Source: Cercis canadensis (Eukaryota; Streptophyta; Magnoliopsida; Fabales; Fabaceae). From it: DNA of 64,000 nt. How positions within the stretch are numbered: the first letter of the stretch is position 1; each line of letters begins with the position of its first letter. Position numbers and translations under genes: made by a program. The notes under the pieces are model-generated. The model saw only the letters and a program-made list of their open reading frames with translations, had not been told where the DNA came from and did no database searches. This document shows, piece after piece, positions 47,436 to 59,332 of the stretch. The DNA lies in the NCBI GenBank assembly GCA_003255065.1, contig QAOA01002146.1:51122-115121 (forward strand). Direction: 5' to 3'.

Positions 47436-49029
47436 AGAGTAAACCTACATTTTAGTCCTCGAAAGATTTGCGGTTCAACAAAATTGTCCTTCAAATATAT
47501 ATAACTACAAAATGGTCCTTAAAAGATTAGACATCCCTAACAAAATGGTCATCTGTTAGTCAGATCTGTTAATAGGTGACGGAATTGTTGACGTGTCACC
47601 ATTAACTGCTTGCGTGACAAGTTAAGGACTTGCATGACGTTTTAAATTGCCATGTGGCATATGATGTGGATTAATTAAAAAAAAGGCACACTTGATACGT
47701 TTTGCTCCATGCGGTGTCGTTTCTTTATTTCTCATTTGGGCCAGCATCATCTTCCTCACTTGATACTAGATTTCAACAAGTCAAAACTATTGAAGAACAA
47801 ATTCCTATGGATTCACTTTCTGATGGAGAGGTACAAGATAAGTGTTGGAAAGAGCAAAAGTTACTGGCATATTCAAATGCTACTTCTTGTTGTGAGCAAG
47901 GGCAGTCAATGCTTGTAGTTCAAGATATGGGACATAAGTCCACAAATACCCTCTCTCCCAGATCTCTTCCAGCAGAATCAGTGAATTTATCATTGGTTGA
48001 GGGAGCTATTTTTGCAATTGCAACCAAGGAAGAAAACCGGGCTCCACAATCTCTTATTGTTGTGGCAGGATGCTCTGAGATGAAAATACATGAAAGCTGT
48101 GTTGAAACAAAGGAGAAAAATTCAACCTCTGGTAATATTTGGTCAAGAAGAGGTAAAGCCGCTAGTGTTCCTCTGATTCGAAGCAGCAAGAGTAGATTTA
48201 AGAGCACAACTAAAGTTGACATTGAAGTTGAAATGATTGATGAAAAGGATATAATAAATAAAACAATTTCAAAGGATCTTTTCTCCATTTTAGATAGGGA
48301 AGAAGAAGAAGTTTTCACTCCAGATAAGGAAAACTTCAGTCCAAATACGCTTTAATTACAATTTCTGAAAGAGAAGGGTAAATTAGAAGACATTAAACAT
48401 TCAAAGTCACATGAGTCACACAATTCAAAGGTTAATGTTAGCCCCAATATCTTCCTAAATGCAAGCATGAGCCCCACTGCAGATAAAGAGAACCAAACTC
48501 TAAGAGTTGCCTAAGAAAAAAAGTTAGGAAGAAAACCCTTTGGTCGTCATAACAAGTTGGATCAAGGGCAAGACATGATGGCATTGAAGAACAAAGTAGA
48601 AAGAGCACCCTTCAAATCTCTAATGAACTCCGGAAGCAAGAACAAATCAGAGATGATAGGGGTTAGGGTTTTTACCCAGCACTTCGGAGAAAGGGAGGAA
48701 GATGATGCTGACCCAAATGAGAAATAAAGAAACGATACCGCATGGAGCAAAACGTATCAAGTATGCCTTTTTTTTTTTTTTTTTTTTTAATTAATCTATG
48801 TCATATGCCACATGGCAATTTAAAATGTCATGCAAGTCCTTAACATGTCATGCAAGCAGTTAACGGTGACACGTCAGCAATTCCATCACCTGTTAATAGA
48901 CCTGACTCATGAATGACTATTTTGTTATGAATGTCCAATCTTTTAAGGACCATTTTGTAGTTATATATCTTTAAAGGATGATTTTGTTGAACCACGAATC
49001 TTTCGAGAACTAAAATGTAGGTTTACTCT
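47436..49029 (+). mobile_element. Pack-MULE carrying a host gene fragment, inside copia 2
   Basis: Terminal inverted repeats of about 325 bases (47436-47757 and 48697-49029) start AGAGTAAACCTACATTTTAG and include CATGTGGCATATGA-type and TGACACGTCAGCAATT-type motifs near their middle. The interior (about 47758-48696) is largely open coding sequence of a non-transposon protein. It lies in the RNase H part of copia 2. I could not find a 9-bp target duplication: the left flank is CTTATTGT and the right flank TTATCATAT. The two flanks belong to related but unequal copies of copia sequence, suggesting later recombination. Confidence 0.85.
47758..48690 (+). pseudogene. Captured gene fragment, possibly PS1-like FHA-domain protein
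   Basis: A plus-strand frame open from 47702 to 48355 encodes, after the inverted-repeat part, a hydrophilic acidic/serine-rich sequence. It includes TRFQQVKTIEEQIPMDSLSD, NIWSRRGKAASVPLIRSS, VEMIDEKDIINK and REEEEVFTPDKENFSPNTL. After a stop at 48353 the same frame continues with MSPTADKENQTLRV and GRKPFGRHNKL, so the source exon was longer. The DKEN-SPNT type motifs remind me of the middle part of plant PS1 (parallel spindle) proteins, involved in meiotic spindle orientation; this is a memory-based guess. No FHA or PINc domain is included. The first codons of the open frame come from the MULE inverted repeat. Confidence 0.55.
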
Positions 49030-50160
49030 TTATCATATCATTCACAGAACCAAAATGATAATTATCAATAAAACCATGCAAATTAATTTTTTTTTTAGCT
49101 TGAAACCATACTCCATAGTTAGTTGTGCCTCTGATGTATCTCAATACCCTTTTAGCTGCACCAAAGTGAATATGACTTGGAGATTGCATAAATTTGGATA
49201 GAAGACTAGCAGCATACATAAGATGAGGTCTTGTAGCTGTCAAGTATAATAAACTTCTAACCAAGCTTTTGTATTGTTGTTCATTTGCTTTTGCACAACC
49301 ACCTTCCTTTGATAGTTTCTCATTAACTACCAAAGGAGTTGAAATTGGTTTATAATGTTGCATTCTAATTTTTTTGAGGATTTTCTTTGCATATTTCTTT
49401 TGTGATATGAAAATGACATCTACTATTTGAGTAATCTCCATGCCAAGAAATAAAGAAATGATACCACATGGAGCAAAACGTATCAAGTATGCATTTTATT
49501 TTTATTAATCCATGTCATATGCCACATGATAATTTAAAATGCCATGCAAGTCCTTAACGTGTCATGCAAGTAGTTAACGGTGACACGTCAGCAATTTCAT
49601 CACCTGTTGATAGACCTGACTAACAAATGACTATTTTGTTATGAATGTTCAATCTTTTAAGGATAATTTTGTAGTTATATATCTTTGAAGGATGATTTTG
49701 TTGAACCGCGAATCTTTCGAGGACTAAAATGTAGGTTTACTCTTTATCATATCATTCACAGAACCAAAATGATCATTATCAATAAAATCATGCAAATTAA
49801 TTTTATTTTTAGCTTGAAACCATACTCCACAGTTAGTTGTGCCTCTAATGTATCTCAATACCCTTTTAGCTACACCAAAGTGAGTATGACTTTGAGATTG
49901 CATAAATTTGGATAGAAGACTAGCAGCATACATAAGATGAGGTCTTGTAGCTGTCAAGTATAATAAACTTCTAACCAAGCTTTTGTATTGTTGTTCATTT
50001 GCTTTTGCATAGCCACCTTCCTTTGATAGTTTCTCATTAACTACCAAAGGAGTTGAAATTGGTTTACAATGCTGCATTCTAAATTTTTTGAGGATTTCCT
50101 CTGCATATTTCTTTTGTGATATGAAAATGCCATCCACTGTTTGAGTAATCTCCATGCCAA
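48721..50160. repeat. Tandem duplication of MULE end plus copia segment
   Basis: 48721-49446 and 49447-50160 are similar direct copies differing at scattered sites and in a poly-T length. Each holds the right MULE inverted repeat followed by the copia RT/RNase H segment. The join is at GAAATA/GAAAATA, a short shared sequence. There is no N at the boundary and divergence is higher than in the N-associated duplications, so this one looks genuine. Confidence 0.82.
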
Positions 50161-51596
50161 GAAAATAGTTCATATAACTAAGATCAGTCATCTCAAAATT
50201 TGTCATCATCTCAAGCTTGAAGCTTTGAATTAGTTCTGAACTACTCCCAGTTAACAACAAGTCATCTACATACAAGGACAAAATGAGAATATCAGAATTA
50301 GAAGTTGTCTTGACATAGGGAGTTGGTTCACTAGCACTTCTCACAAAGCCTTTCTTAATGAAATAAGTATATATTCTACTGTACTTGGGTGTTGGAGCCT
50401 ATTTTAGATCATATAAGGCCCTTACTTTAGTCTGTAGACATAATCTTCCTTTCCTTTAACCACATACCCCTTAGGCTGGTCAATATAGGCTTCTTCTTGT
50501 AAGTAGCCATTTAAGAATGCTGACTTTACATCCAACTGATATATCTTCTACCCCTTTTGAGCAGCCAAGGCAATCAAGGTTCTGATGGTGTCATGTTGAG
50601 CAACTGGTGCAAAGGTATCATGGTAATCTACTCCAGCTTCTTGGACATAACCTTTGGCAACTAGTTTGGCCTTAAGCTTTTAAATTGTTGTATTTGGATT
50701 CAACTTGGCTCTATATATCCATTTCACTCCAATCACCTTTTTATGATTTGATCTAGGAACTAATTCCTATGTTTCATTCTTTTCAATCATGTTTATTTCT
50801 TCATTCATTGCTAATACCCACTCCTCTTGCTTTGAGGCTTCATTAAAGTTGTTGGGCTCCAAAACTGCAAAGTTCCATCTTTCATATACATCAAGAAGAG
50901 ATCTGGTTCCTCTTCTTGCGGGTGATTCCGATGCAGTGGTGTCACTTCTTGGTGATGGAGAGCTGATGGAATTTGAAGAACCTTCCCATGGAGTAGTAGC
51001 CTCTAAATCAGAACTTGATTCTTGATTAGATGGTTCAATTTCATGTGGGATGTCAACTTCGATTGGCTGCACAGAAGGCATTAAAATAACCTTATTTTCT
51101 ATTTTGGACTCTTTTCAATTCCAAACCGCATCTTCATTAACTTGCACATCTCCACTAACAATTATCTTTTCAATTCTAATGTTGTACACTCAATACCCTT
51201 TTGTTTGTGTACTTTAGCCAAGGAAAATGCCTTTCTCAGACTTCTCTTCCAATTTACTCATTTTTTCAGGTGGTACATGAACAAAACATGGAGATCCAAA
51301 TACTTTTAAGTGTTTAACACTTGGTTTATGGCCAGACCAAGCTTCCAAGGGAGTTACCCTATCTAAAGCTCTTGTAGGCAATCTGTTTTGCAGGTATAGA
51401 TCAGTATATATGGCCTTAGCCAAAGATTTCTTAAGCAAATTTTTCTCCATCAGCATACACCTTGCCATCTCCATAATTGTTCTATTCTTCCTCTCAGAAA
51501 CCCCATTTTGTCCAAGGGTATATAGGCTGCTATAAGTTGATGCTCTACACCTTCACAAAATTGGTTGAAATCACGTGAGTTATACTTAGTGCCTTT

Positions 51597-51849
51597 TGTT
51601 GGAGAGTATCTCGGATCATTAATTAGCATTTAATGTGATTAGAAATTTAATGTAATTAGTTGTAAATGTGCTGTAAATGTGTTGACTAATAAGGGAATCC
51701 TTGATTGATAGATTTGGTAGGTTAGGATTAATTTCCTCAATCTTTCCTTTTATTACTCCTAGAATTAGACTAATTTCAATGTATATATTCTATAATCGCG
51801 AGATTAGAAAGAAAACAAGGAGAATTCGTTCCTTAAGCCTCTTTGTTCA
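51597..51849 (+). repeat. 5' LTR of copia 3
   Basis: 253 bases; differs from the 3' LTR at about a dozen positions, so the insertion is moderately old. Confidence 0.9.
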
Positions 51850-51866
51850 TGGTATCAGAGCCAACA

Positions 51867-54800
51867 ATGGTTAAAGCTAATTCCCTTCACCAAACCCTTG
51901 AAGCTACCTCGTTTGTCAATCAACGAGGTATGCCTACGCCGAACCCTTCACCTTACCCCTCCCTCGAAAACCCTTCCCTTCAAATTACCCATCACAAACT
52001 CAATGGAACCAATTTTAGAGAGTGGTTCCAATTTTTCTTCCTCGTGCTTAAGGGTAAAAGGAAGGCTGGGTATGTCATCGGCGATACTTCCACGCCCTCT
52101 CCAACCGATCCTCAATTCAGTACATGGGATGCTAAAAATTCAATTGTTATGGCATGATTGATTAATTCCTAGAGCCTAGAATTGGGCGAACCTACCAGTT
52201 CTACAAGACTACTAATGAAATTTGAGAGGCAGTTAAAGAAATCTTCTTGGACATGGAAAATACTTCACAATGCTTTGATGTTAGATCTAAACTTCGAGAG
52301 ATGAAACAAGGGAACAAATCAGTCACAGAGTACTATAACTCCTTGACTGAGTTATGGCAGGAGATGGACTTATTCCATGAAATCAAATGGCATTGCATTG
52401 AAGATGAAGTTCAGTTTTCCCGGATGGTGGAAAAGGAGCGTGTCTTTGACTTCCTACAAGGTTTGAACAAAGACCTAGATGAAATAAGGGGAAGGTTATT
52501 AGGACAGAAACTTTTCCCTACAATTCGAGAAGTGTTTGCTAAAGTTAGAAGGGAAGAAAGCATAAAACAAGTTATGCTCAACCTCTCATCTGCTGAACCA
52601 GATGCATCCACACTTAGTTCAGCCCTAGCTACTCACTAGAACAAGCCAAACTTCTTCGGTAAAAAAAATCAAAGAACTAGAAAGGAAGGTGGAGTGACAA
52701 CTGTCACAAGACAAATCATACCAGGGAAAATTGCTGGAAACTCAATGGTAGACCAGCCAGATGGAAGCCAAAAAATCAAAGAGAACCTACTAAAGCCCTT
52801 GTAGAAGAAGCCTCTATTGACAACAATAAAACTGGTCAACTCAACCTAACTTCTGAACAGGTTAAGGTACTACAGATAATACTTAGCCACCAAAAGATCT
52901 TAACAGAACTAGGAAATGCTCCTTCCTCTTCAAGTGCAGCAGTGGACTAAGGCCGAGACACACCTAGACTGGATCATTGACACAGACACATCAGACCACA
53001 TGACTGGTAATCGAGACACCTTTTCTACTTATGACACATGCGGGTATGATATTCAAATTACTGTGCTAGATGGACAAATAGTAAAGGCTAAGGGTCATGG
53101 CACTGTAGAAATCTCAGGACTAAACTTAAAACCAATCCTACATGTTCCAAATCTGAAATGCAATTTGGTTTCAATTAGTAAACTCACCAAATTCCAAAAT
53201 TGTGCAGTAACATTTTTTTCTCCTTTGTGTGTATTTTAGGACCTATCTTTGGGGAAGATGATTGACAGTGCTAAGGAGCATGATGACCTCTATTTTCTCC
53301 ATGATATTGGTTCTTCCTCCAAAACTCAATCACTTGAAAGTGTCTCATTATCTACTATGTCCAATTCTGAACTTATATTATGGCATAAATGCCTTGGTCA
53401 CCCTAGCTTTCCTTACCTTAAATCATTGTATCCCCACTTATTCATCAATAAAGATGTTTCTAGCTTTCATTGTGAACATTGCATTGTTGCTAAAAAAAAA
53501 AAAAAACATATTCCTCTCATTCATATCAAGTAACAAAACCATTCCATCTCATACATAGNACATTTTTTTCTCCTTTGTGTGTATTTAGGACCTATCTTTG
53601 GGGAAGATGATTGACAGTGCTAAGGAGTATGATGACCTCTATTTTCTCCATGATATTGGTTCTTCCTCCAAAACTCAATCACTTGAAAGTGTCTCATTAT
53701 CTACTGTTTCCAATTCTGAACTTATATTATGGCATAAATGCCTTGGTCACCCTAGCTTTCCTTACCTTAAATCATTGTATCCCCACTTATTCATCAATAA
53801 AGATGTTTCTAGCTTTCATTGTGAACATTGCATTGTTGCTAAAAAAAAAAAAAAACATATTCCTCTCATTCATATCAAGTAACAAAACCATTCCATCTCA
53901 TACATAGTGATATTTGGGGTCTAGCCCATGAACCTTCCTTTACGGGTTCAAGATGGTTTATCACTTTCATTGATGACCATACTCGGGTTTGTTGGGTTTA
54001 TCTAATGAAAGAAAAATCAGAAGCAACCACAATTTTTAAAGAGTTTCATAAATATATTTCCATTGTTTTTCAATCCCAAATCCAAATCCTCTATACTGAC
54101 AATGGAAGGGAATACTTCACCAATGACTTGACCAAATTACCTTGTTGATCATGAGATTCTTCACTAAAGTTTTTGTGTTTACAGTCCCCAACAAAGTGGA
54201 GTTGTTGAACGCAAAAAAAAAACACCTTTTAGAGGTAGCCCGCTCCTTAATGTTTGCTAACAATGTTCCAAACAAATTTTGGGGGGAAGCTGTCCTCACA
54301 GCCGCCTACCTCATCAATAGATTACCATAAAAACCACTCAATCTTCGTACTCCTATTAGCTGCCTGCTAGATACATTTTCCACAGTTTGCCCCTAAAGGT
54401 ATTTGGTTGCATGACATTCATTTACAATCACAACCCTCATAGAGGAAAACTTGACCCTAAGGTAGTCAAATGCATCTTTGTAGGATATTCTTCCACACAA
54501 AAAAGGTACAAGTGTTACCATCCAGCTTCTAAAAAATTCTTTGTATCATATGATGTCACATTTCTTGAGGACCAATCCTTTTATCCCAATGGTTCTCTTT
54601 AGGGGGAGAATGTGCATGAAGAAAATCATTGGGATCCAACCATATCTCTACCCATATCACTTGCTCCATCTTACCAGTCCCAAGAGCCACCTACACCCAC
54701 ACTTTCAACCCATCCAATTCCAAGTCCCTCCTTAATAGGACATGATCAAGGATTGCATCAAGGGGAGGACCAATCACCAATGAACCAATCAAGGTTTATT

Positions 54801-56565
54801 CAAGAAGGCCAAAAGCTCCCCAAGCTGCTCAATCATTGGAACCAGAGCTAAGTCCAGATTCCACAAGTGAGGGTACAGAGCTAGTTGATAATTCTGACCT
54901 CCCAATTGTCTTTAGAAAAGGGGTAAGAAAGTGCACTCTACCCTTTGCTAATCACTTAACTTATACAAAACTATCTCATGAGTTCAGGGCCTTTACTACA
55001 AAAGTTGATAGTGTGGACATTCCAAAGAACATTCAAAGTGCACTTCAAGATCCTAAATGAAAGGCAGCAGTTGAAGAAGAAATTGATGCCTTACTGAAAA
55101 ATGATACTTGGGAAATAGTTGATCATCCACAAGGAAAGAAGGTGGTGGGGTGTAGCTGGATATTCACTATAAAGTTCAAACCCAATGGAGATGTGGAAAG
55201 ATACAAGACAAGATAGTGGCTCAAGGATACACTCAAACACATGGCATTGATTATGAGGAGACATTTGCCCCCGTAGCAAAAATGAACTCAATCCAAGGTA
55301 TTACTTTCTCTTGCCGCAAACCTTGATTGGGAACTCTATCAAATGAACATAAAAAAATGCCTTCCTAAATGGAAAATTGGAAGAAGAAGTATTCATGAAG
55401 ATGCCTCCAGGATTTAATGGTGGAAATACCAAGGTGTGCAAACTCAAGAAGTCTCTCTATGGGTTAAAACAGTCACCAAGGGCTTGGTCCACCAGATTTA
55501 GTTCAGTAATGAAGTCCTTTGGGTATACACAAGGACAAGCTGACCACCCATTATTTATCAAGCAAGGAAGAAGTGGAAAAAAGGGTCGTTCTCATTGTAT
55601 ATGTGGATGATATGGTAATTACTGGTGTTGACCAGGAGGAGATAAAAAATTTAAAGGCTTATTTAAAGAATGAATTCCAAGTTAAAGAGCTTGGAACTTT
55701 GAGGTATTTTCTTGGAAGGGAGGTAGCCCGGAGCAAATAGGGAATATTTGTTACTCAAAGAAAATATGTCATTGATCTGCTACAGGAAACTAGAAAAACT
55801 GGTTGCAAGCCTGCTATTACTCCTTTAGAAAGAAATTGGAAGCAAAAAGCCACCAATAATGACTCTCAAGTGGACCGGGGCAAATACTAGAGAATGGTGG
55901 GAAAACTAATATATCTCACACTTAAAAGGCCTGGCATTACCTATAGTGTAAGTGTAATAAGTCAGTTTATGCATTGTCTTACTAAAAGGCATATGGAGGC
56001 AGCCAACAGAATATTAAAGTACCTCTAGGGAACTCTAGGCAAGGGAATTATGTTTAAGAAAGACAATGAAAAAGATGTTGAGGGATTTGTTGAAGGATTT
56101 GTAGATGCTGATTGGGCTAGATTGGAAGACAGTAAGTCCACAACAAGCTATTGTACAAAAGTGTGGGGAAACCTTGTTACATGAAGAAGCAAAAAGCAAT
56201 CAGTGGTGGCAAGGAGTACTGCTGAAGCAGAGTACCGAGCAATTGCACAAGGAATATGTGAACTAAATTGGATTGAGAAACTTTTAACAGACCTAAAATT
56301 TCTTAGAAAAGGTCCTATAAAGCTGTATAGTGACAACAAATCAGCAATAAGCATAGTTCATAATCCTGCCCAACATGACCGGATGAAACATGTGAGAATT
56401 GACATGAGTTTTATTAAAGATGAAATTGATTCAGGGGCAATACATATCTCCTATGTTCCAACAAGGCCGCAGGAAGCAGATATTCTTACCAAGGTATTAT
56501 CCAAACCAGAATTTGAATTTTTAGTTAGCAAGCTGGGAATGATTGATATCTATTCACTAGCTTGA
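51867..56565 (+). pseudogene. Copia 3 gag-pol, degenerate
   Basis: Gag starts MVKANSLHQTLEATSFVNQ and has ITHHKLNGTNFREWFQF; a stop comes at 52156 and the frame changes afterwards. The protease motif DWIIDTDTSDHMTGN has DTD in place of the catalytic DSG/DTG. The integrase has LILWHKCLGHP...CEHC, FITFIDDHTRVCWVY, YTDNGREYF and ARSLMFANNVPNKFWGEA. The RT has KVVGCSWIFTIKFKPNGD, LKKSLYGLKQSPRAW and LIVYVDDMVITG. The RNase H has VDADWARLEDSKSTTSY and ARSTAEAEYRAIAQG and ends KLGMIDIYSLA at 56563. Multiple stops and frameshifts (for example 54147, 55058, 55738, 55888) make it inactive. Confidence 0.9.
53210..53907. repeat. Contig-overlap duplication around N (53559)
   Basis: Bases 53210-53558 (349) recur at 53560-53907 with about five differences, abutting the N. 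The false copy doubles the integrase zinc-finger region. Confidence 0.87.
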
Positions 56566-56572
56566 GGGGGAG

Positions 56573-56825
56573 TGTTGGAGAGTATCTTGGGTCATTAATT
56601 AGCATTTAATGTGATTAAGAATTTAATGTAATTAGTTATAAATGTGCTGTAAATGTGTTGACTAATAAGGGAATCCTTGATTGATAGATTTGGTAGGCTA
56701 GGAGTAATTTCCGCAATCTTTCCTTTTATTACTCCTAGAATTAGACTAACTTCAATGTATATATTCTGTAATCCCTAGATTAGAAAGAAAACAAGGAGAT
56801 TTCATTCCTTAAGCCTCTTTGTTCA
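56573..56825 (+). repeat. 3' LTR of copia 3
   Basis: 253 bases, following the polypurine tract and followed by the CCTTT target duplication. Confidence 0.9.
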
Positions 56826-58676
56826 CCTTTATCAGAATGAAAGAGTTTTCAGTTTGCATCCACTTTGATTCTGCACCAATGCCTTGAATTCTTTGAAAAT
56901 GTTGAAGACATCAAATTTATGTCTCATGAAGTATACCCAAGTCATCCTTGCGTAATCATCAATGAAGAGAATGAACTATTATTTTGGCTCAGTGATGCTG
57001 TCCTCATAGGGCCACAGACATCAGTATGAACAAGTTCAAGTTTTTCATTGGCTCTTTATGCCTTCCCAGATGGAAAAGACTGTCTATGATGTTTCCCCAT
57101 TTGACAAGGCTCACAAATCTCTTTGCATTCATGGATAAGTGGTAAATCTTTAACCATGTTTTTCTTTTGTAAAAATCTGATTGCATTCAAGTGATAGTGC
57201 CCATATCTTCTGTGCCACAGCATTGTCTCATCAATTGACTTCTTGAAAGCATTGTCAGAAATGTGCATCCATTGGAGAGGAAAACTCTTGCTATCTTTGC
57301 AATTTCTTTACCACTAGAATCATAAATAGCACAGTAACCATGCTCAAAACAAACAGAATAGCCATTGTTCATCATTTGAGCTACACTAAGCAAATTCTGA
57401 TTAAGAGTTGGAATTAAGAAAATATTTTTAATATACTTCGTACCTCTCCTAGTTTGAACAGCAACTGTTCCTCTTCCAGTTGTCTCTGCAACAGCTCCAT
57501 TCCCCATCTTCATTGGAATTTTAATTGAGGTATCTAGCTCACATAAAATGTTTGGGTTGTGTGTCATATGGTTTGTGCAGCCACTGTCAACAAGCCAAGT
57601 TTCTTTGGAACTAGTTTGTGAAGGTTGAAAAGCAAGACAAATATGATCTTCTTTATTTTTAGTAGTATGAGCCTGATAGTTTTGTTGTTGTTGGTGAGAA
57701 GACTACCCATTCTTCAATCTGCAATTTCTCTTTATGTGCCCAAACTTCTTACAATGCCTGCATTGTGGCTTTCCTTTAAACCTGCAATCCTTCTCCAAGT
57801 GATTTGTCTTCTTACAAATCCCACACAACAGGAATTTTCCTTTCATTTATGGTTTTTTGGTGTTTGCAGCAGCTTTACTCCCTTATGCACCAGTTTCATT
57901 CCCTTACTTCTTATCCCTTACTGTAGCAAATGGTTTTTGTTTATGTTTTAATTGAAAAGCCCCTTTTGTAGGTGTTGAAGATCTGGTACTCAACTTTTGT
58001 TCTTATGCTCCTAAAGTTCCAATTAATTGGGTGACTGTCATACTCTTGAAATCTGATGTCTCTTCAAGAGCAAAAATATTTGAATCATATTTTTCAGGCA
58101 AGCTGATCAATATCTTGTCTACAATTTTCTAGTTTGTAATAGAGTCACCATAAAGCATCGTTTGATTAACAATTTCTTGCATTCTGGAATGATATTCTTG
58201 TATAGATTGACTGTCTTTCATCTCTAAGTTCTCAAATTCCCTTTTTAAAATTTGTAGTTTAATGACTCTTACCTTTGGTGTCCCCTAAAACTCCTCTTGT
58301 AAAATACTCCAGGCTTTGTTTGTAGTTTGTGCATCAACAACTCTTACAAACATTGCATCAATAAGTGCAGATTGAATGAGAAACAAAGCCTTCTTATCCA
58401 TGCTTTCATCTTCCTTCAACTTCTTTCTTTCGTCTTTTGTGAGTTCTACTCCCTCTGCTGCTAGTTCATAACCCTTCTCAACAATCTCCCATAAATCACA
58501 AGCCATAAGAAATGCTTTCATTTTGATAGCCCAGTAATCATAATTTTCTCCTCCAAAAGATGGAGGTGCTGGAAGTGGAACACTAGAGGTAGCCATCGTA
58601 GCAGCTACTCAATCTTCAGTAGAGGCATTGTAATCAAGTTTCTTTTGGCCCTTACGATGCTAAAGCTCTGAAACCA

Positions 58677-59041
58677 CTTATTGGCTTTGTGAATCCTGCA
58701 AGATATGATCAATTTCTTGCAAGAATAGAGGAAGAATATGCAGGGGAAGGAGATGAACAAAAATGGCTTGAAACAAGCTTATTGCAGAAGTGTTTTCTGA
58801 CTTCTTCTTCATTGTTCTACAAGGCCTTTTATAATATACAAGTCAGCTAATTAGTCTAGTACATGACATCTCAGCAAATTGTAACTTGTGGCCATATTAT
58901 TTACAATACAAAAGATTTTTCTAGGATAATACCTACACACCACACATTAGTTCATACATTAGCTATAAAATATATAATACATAGCAAAAGAAATATGTGA
59001 AATCTGACTTGGAGTAGATGGAAAAGGTTCAACCATTGACA
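58677..59041 (-). repeat. 5' LTR of copia 2
   Basis: About 365 bases; matches 46678-47040. The minus-strand primer-binding site TGGTTTCAGAGC lies just beside it, at about 58663-58674 on the plus strand. Confidence 0.9.
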
Positions 59042-59300
59042 CACTCAAATGGTAAAGCTCTCCTTGTTACAAATTCAATAACCAGGAAAATGCTCACTGT
59101 TAAGCCAGTCTTTGGGTCTCTTGAGTTACAATCACAATCTGGCTTACGCTTCTCAAACCAGAAAATATATAGTATGCTCTTTTAGAGAGGCCAATACATA
59201 TATTTTCTATATGCTAGATCATGTTGGTGGTAGTGATGTTACATGTAGGAGAGAATCAAAATGTACATTACAGAATGCTATATATATTTGGTGACTATGA
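59042..59300 (+). pseudogene. F-box gene, continuation after the copia insertion
   Basis: Starting at the second CACTC duplication, the frame HSNGKALLVTNSITRKML, then KPVFGSLELQSQS, continues the 5' part. A frame change near 59125 leads to NLAYASQTRKYIVCSFREAN and TYIFYMLDHVGGSDVT, which fits the F-box associated domain (the GLAY-type motif of a beta-propeller-like C-terminal region). A stop is met at 59292. The remainder of the domain is not seen before the next copia begins at 59333. Confidence 0.72.
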
Positions 59301-59332
59301 ACTTGCATTTTCATTTAATGGGGTACTTTATT

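Larger units (their letters stand above)
51597..56825 (+). mobile_element. Copia-type LTR retrotransposon 3, nested in copia 2
   Basis: The 253-base LTRs (51597-51849 and 56573-56825) start TGTTGGAGAGTATC and end CTCTTTGTTCA. A perfect 5-bp duplication CCTTT flanks them (51592-51596 and 56826-56830). TGGTATCAGAGCC (51850-51862) is the initiator-Met primer-binding site, and CTTGAGGGGGAG (56561-56572) the polypurine tract. Gene order is copia type. It lies in the opposite orientation to the host element. Size includes a 350-base duplication at the N at 53559. Confidence 0.93.
47028..58596 (-). pseudogene. Copia 2 gag-pol, degenerate and interrupted
   Basis: Gag begins at 58596 with MATSSVPLPAPPSFGGENYD and has two zinc knuckles, CGICKKTNHLEKDC and CRHCKKFGHIKRNC. 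The protease motif is WLVDSGCTNHMTHNP, and the integrase finger LWHRRYGH...CEPCQMGKH is at 57230-57060. The coding is cut at 56831 by copia 3 and resumes at 51596, with integrase C-terminal sequence [13 protein letters not shown]. The RT has VIGVKWIYRAKLNPN, QLDVKSAFLNGYLQE and LSLYVDDLLLTGSS. The RNase H is cut at 49029 by the MULE. Its end ([13 protein letters not shown] at 47320-47028) follows a roughly 40-codon deletion that joins AFSLGSE to [11 protein letters not shown]. There are many stops, so it is dead. Confidence 0.9.
46678..59041 (-). mobile_element. Copia-type LTR retrotransposon 2 (minus strand), split by two nested elements
   Basis: LTRs lie at 46678-47040 (3' LTR) and about 58677-59041 (5' LTR); on the minus strand they start TGTCAATGGTTGAACC. 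The target duplication CACTC is perfect (46673-46677 and 59042-59046). Next to the 5' LTR on the minus strand is TGGTTTCAGAGC, an initiator-Met-type primer-binding site. Gag and pol read leftwards from 58596. The element contains a MULE (47436-49029) and a full copia (51597-56825), so only about 5.5 kb is its own sequence. The host F-box gene resumes after 59046. Confidence 0.92.
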
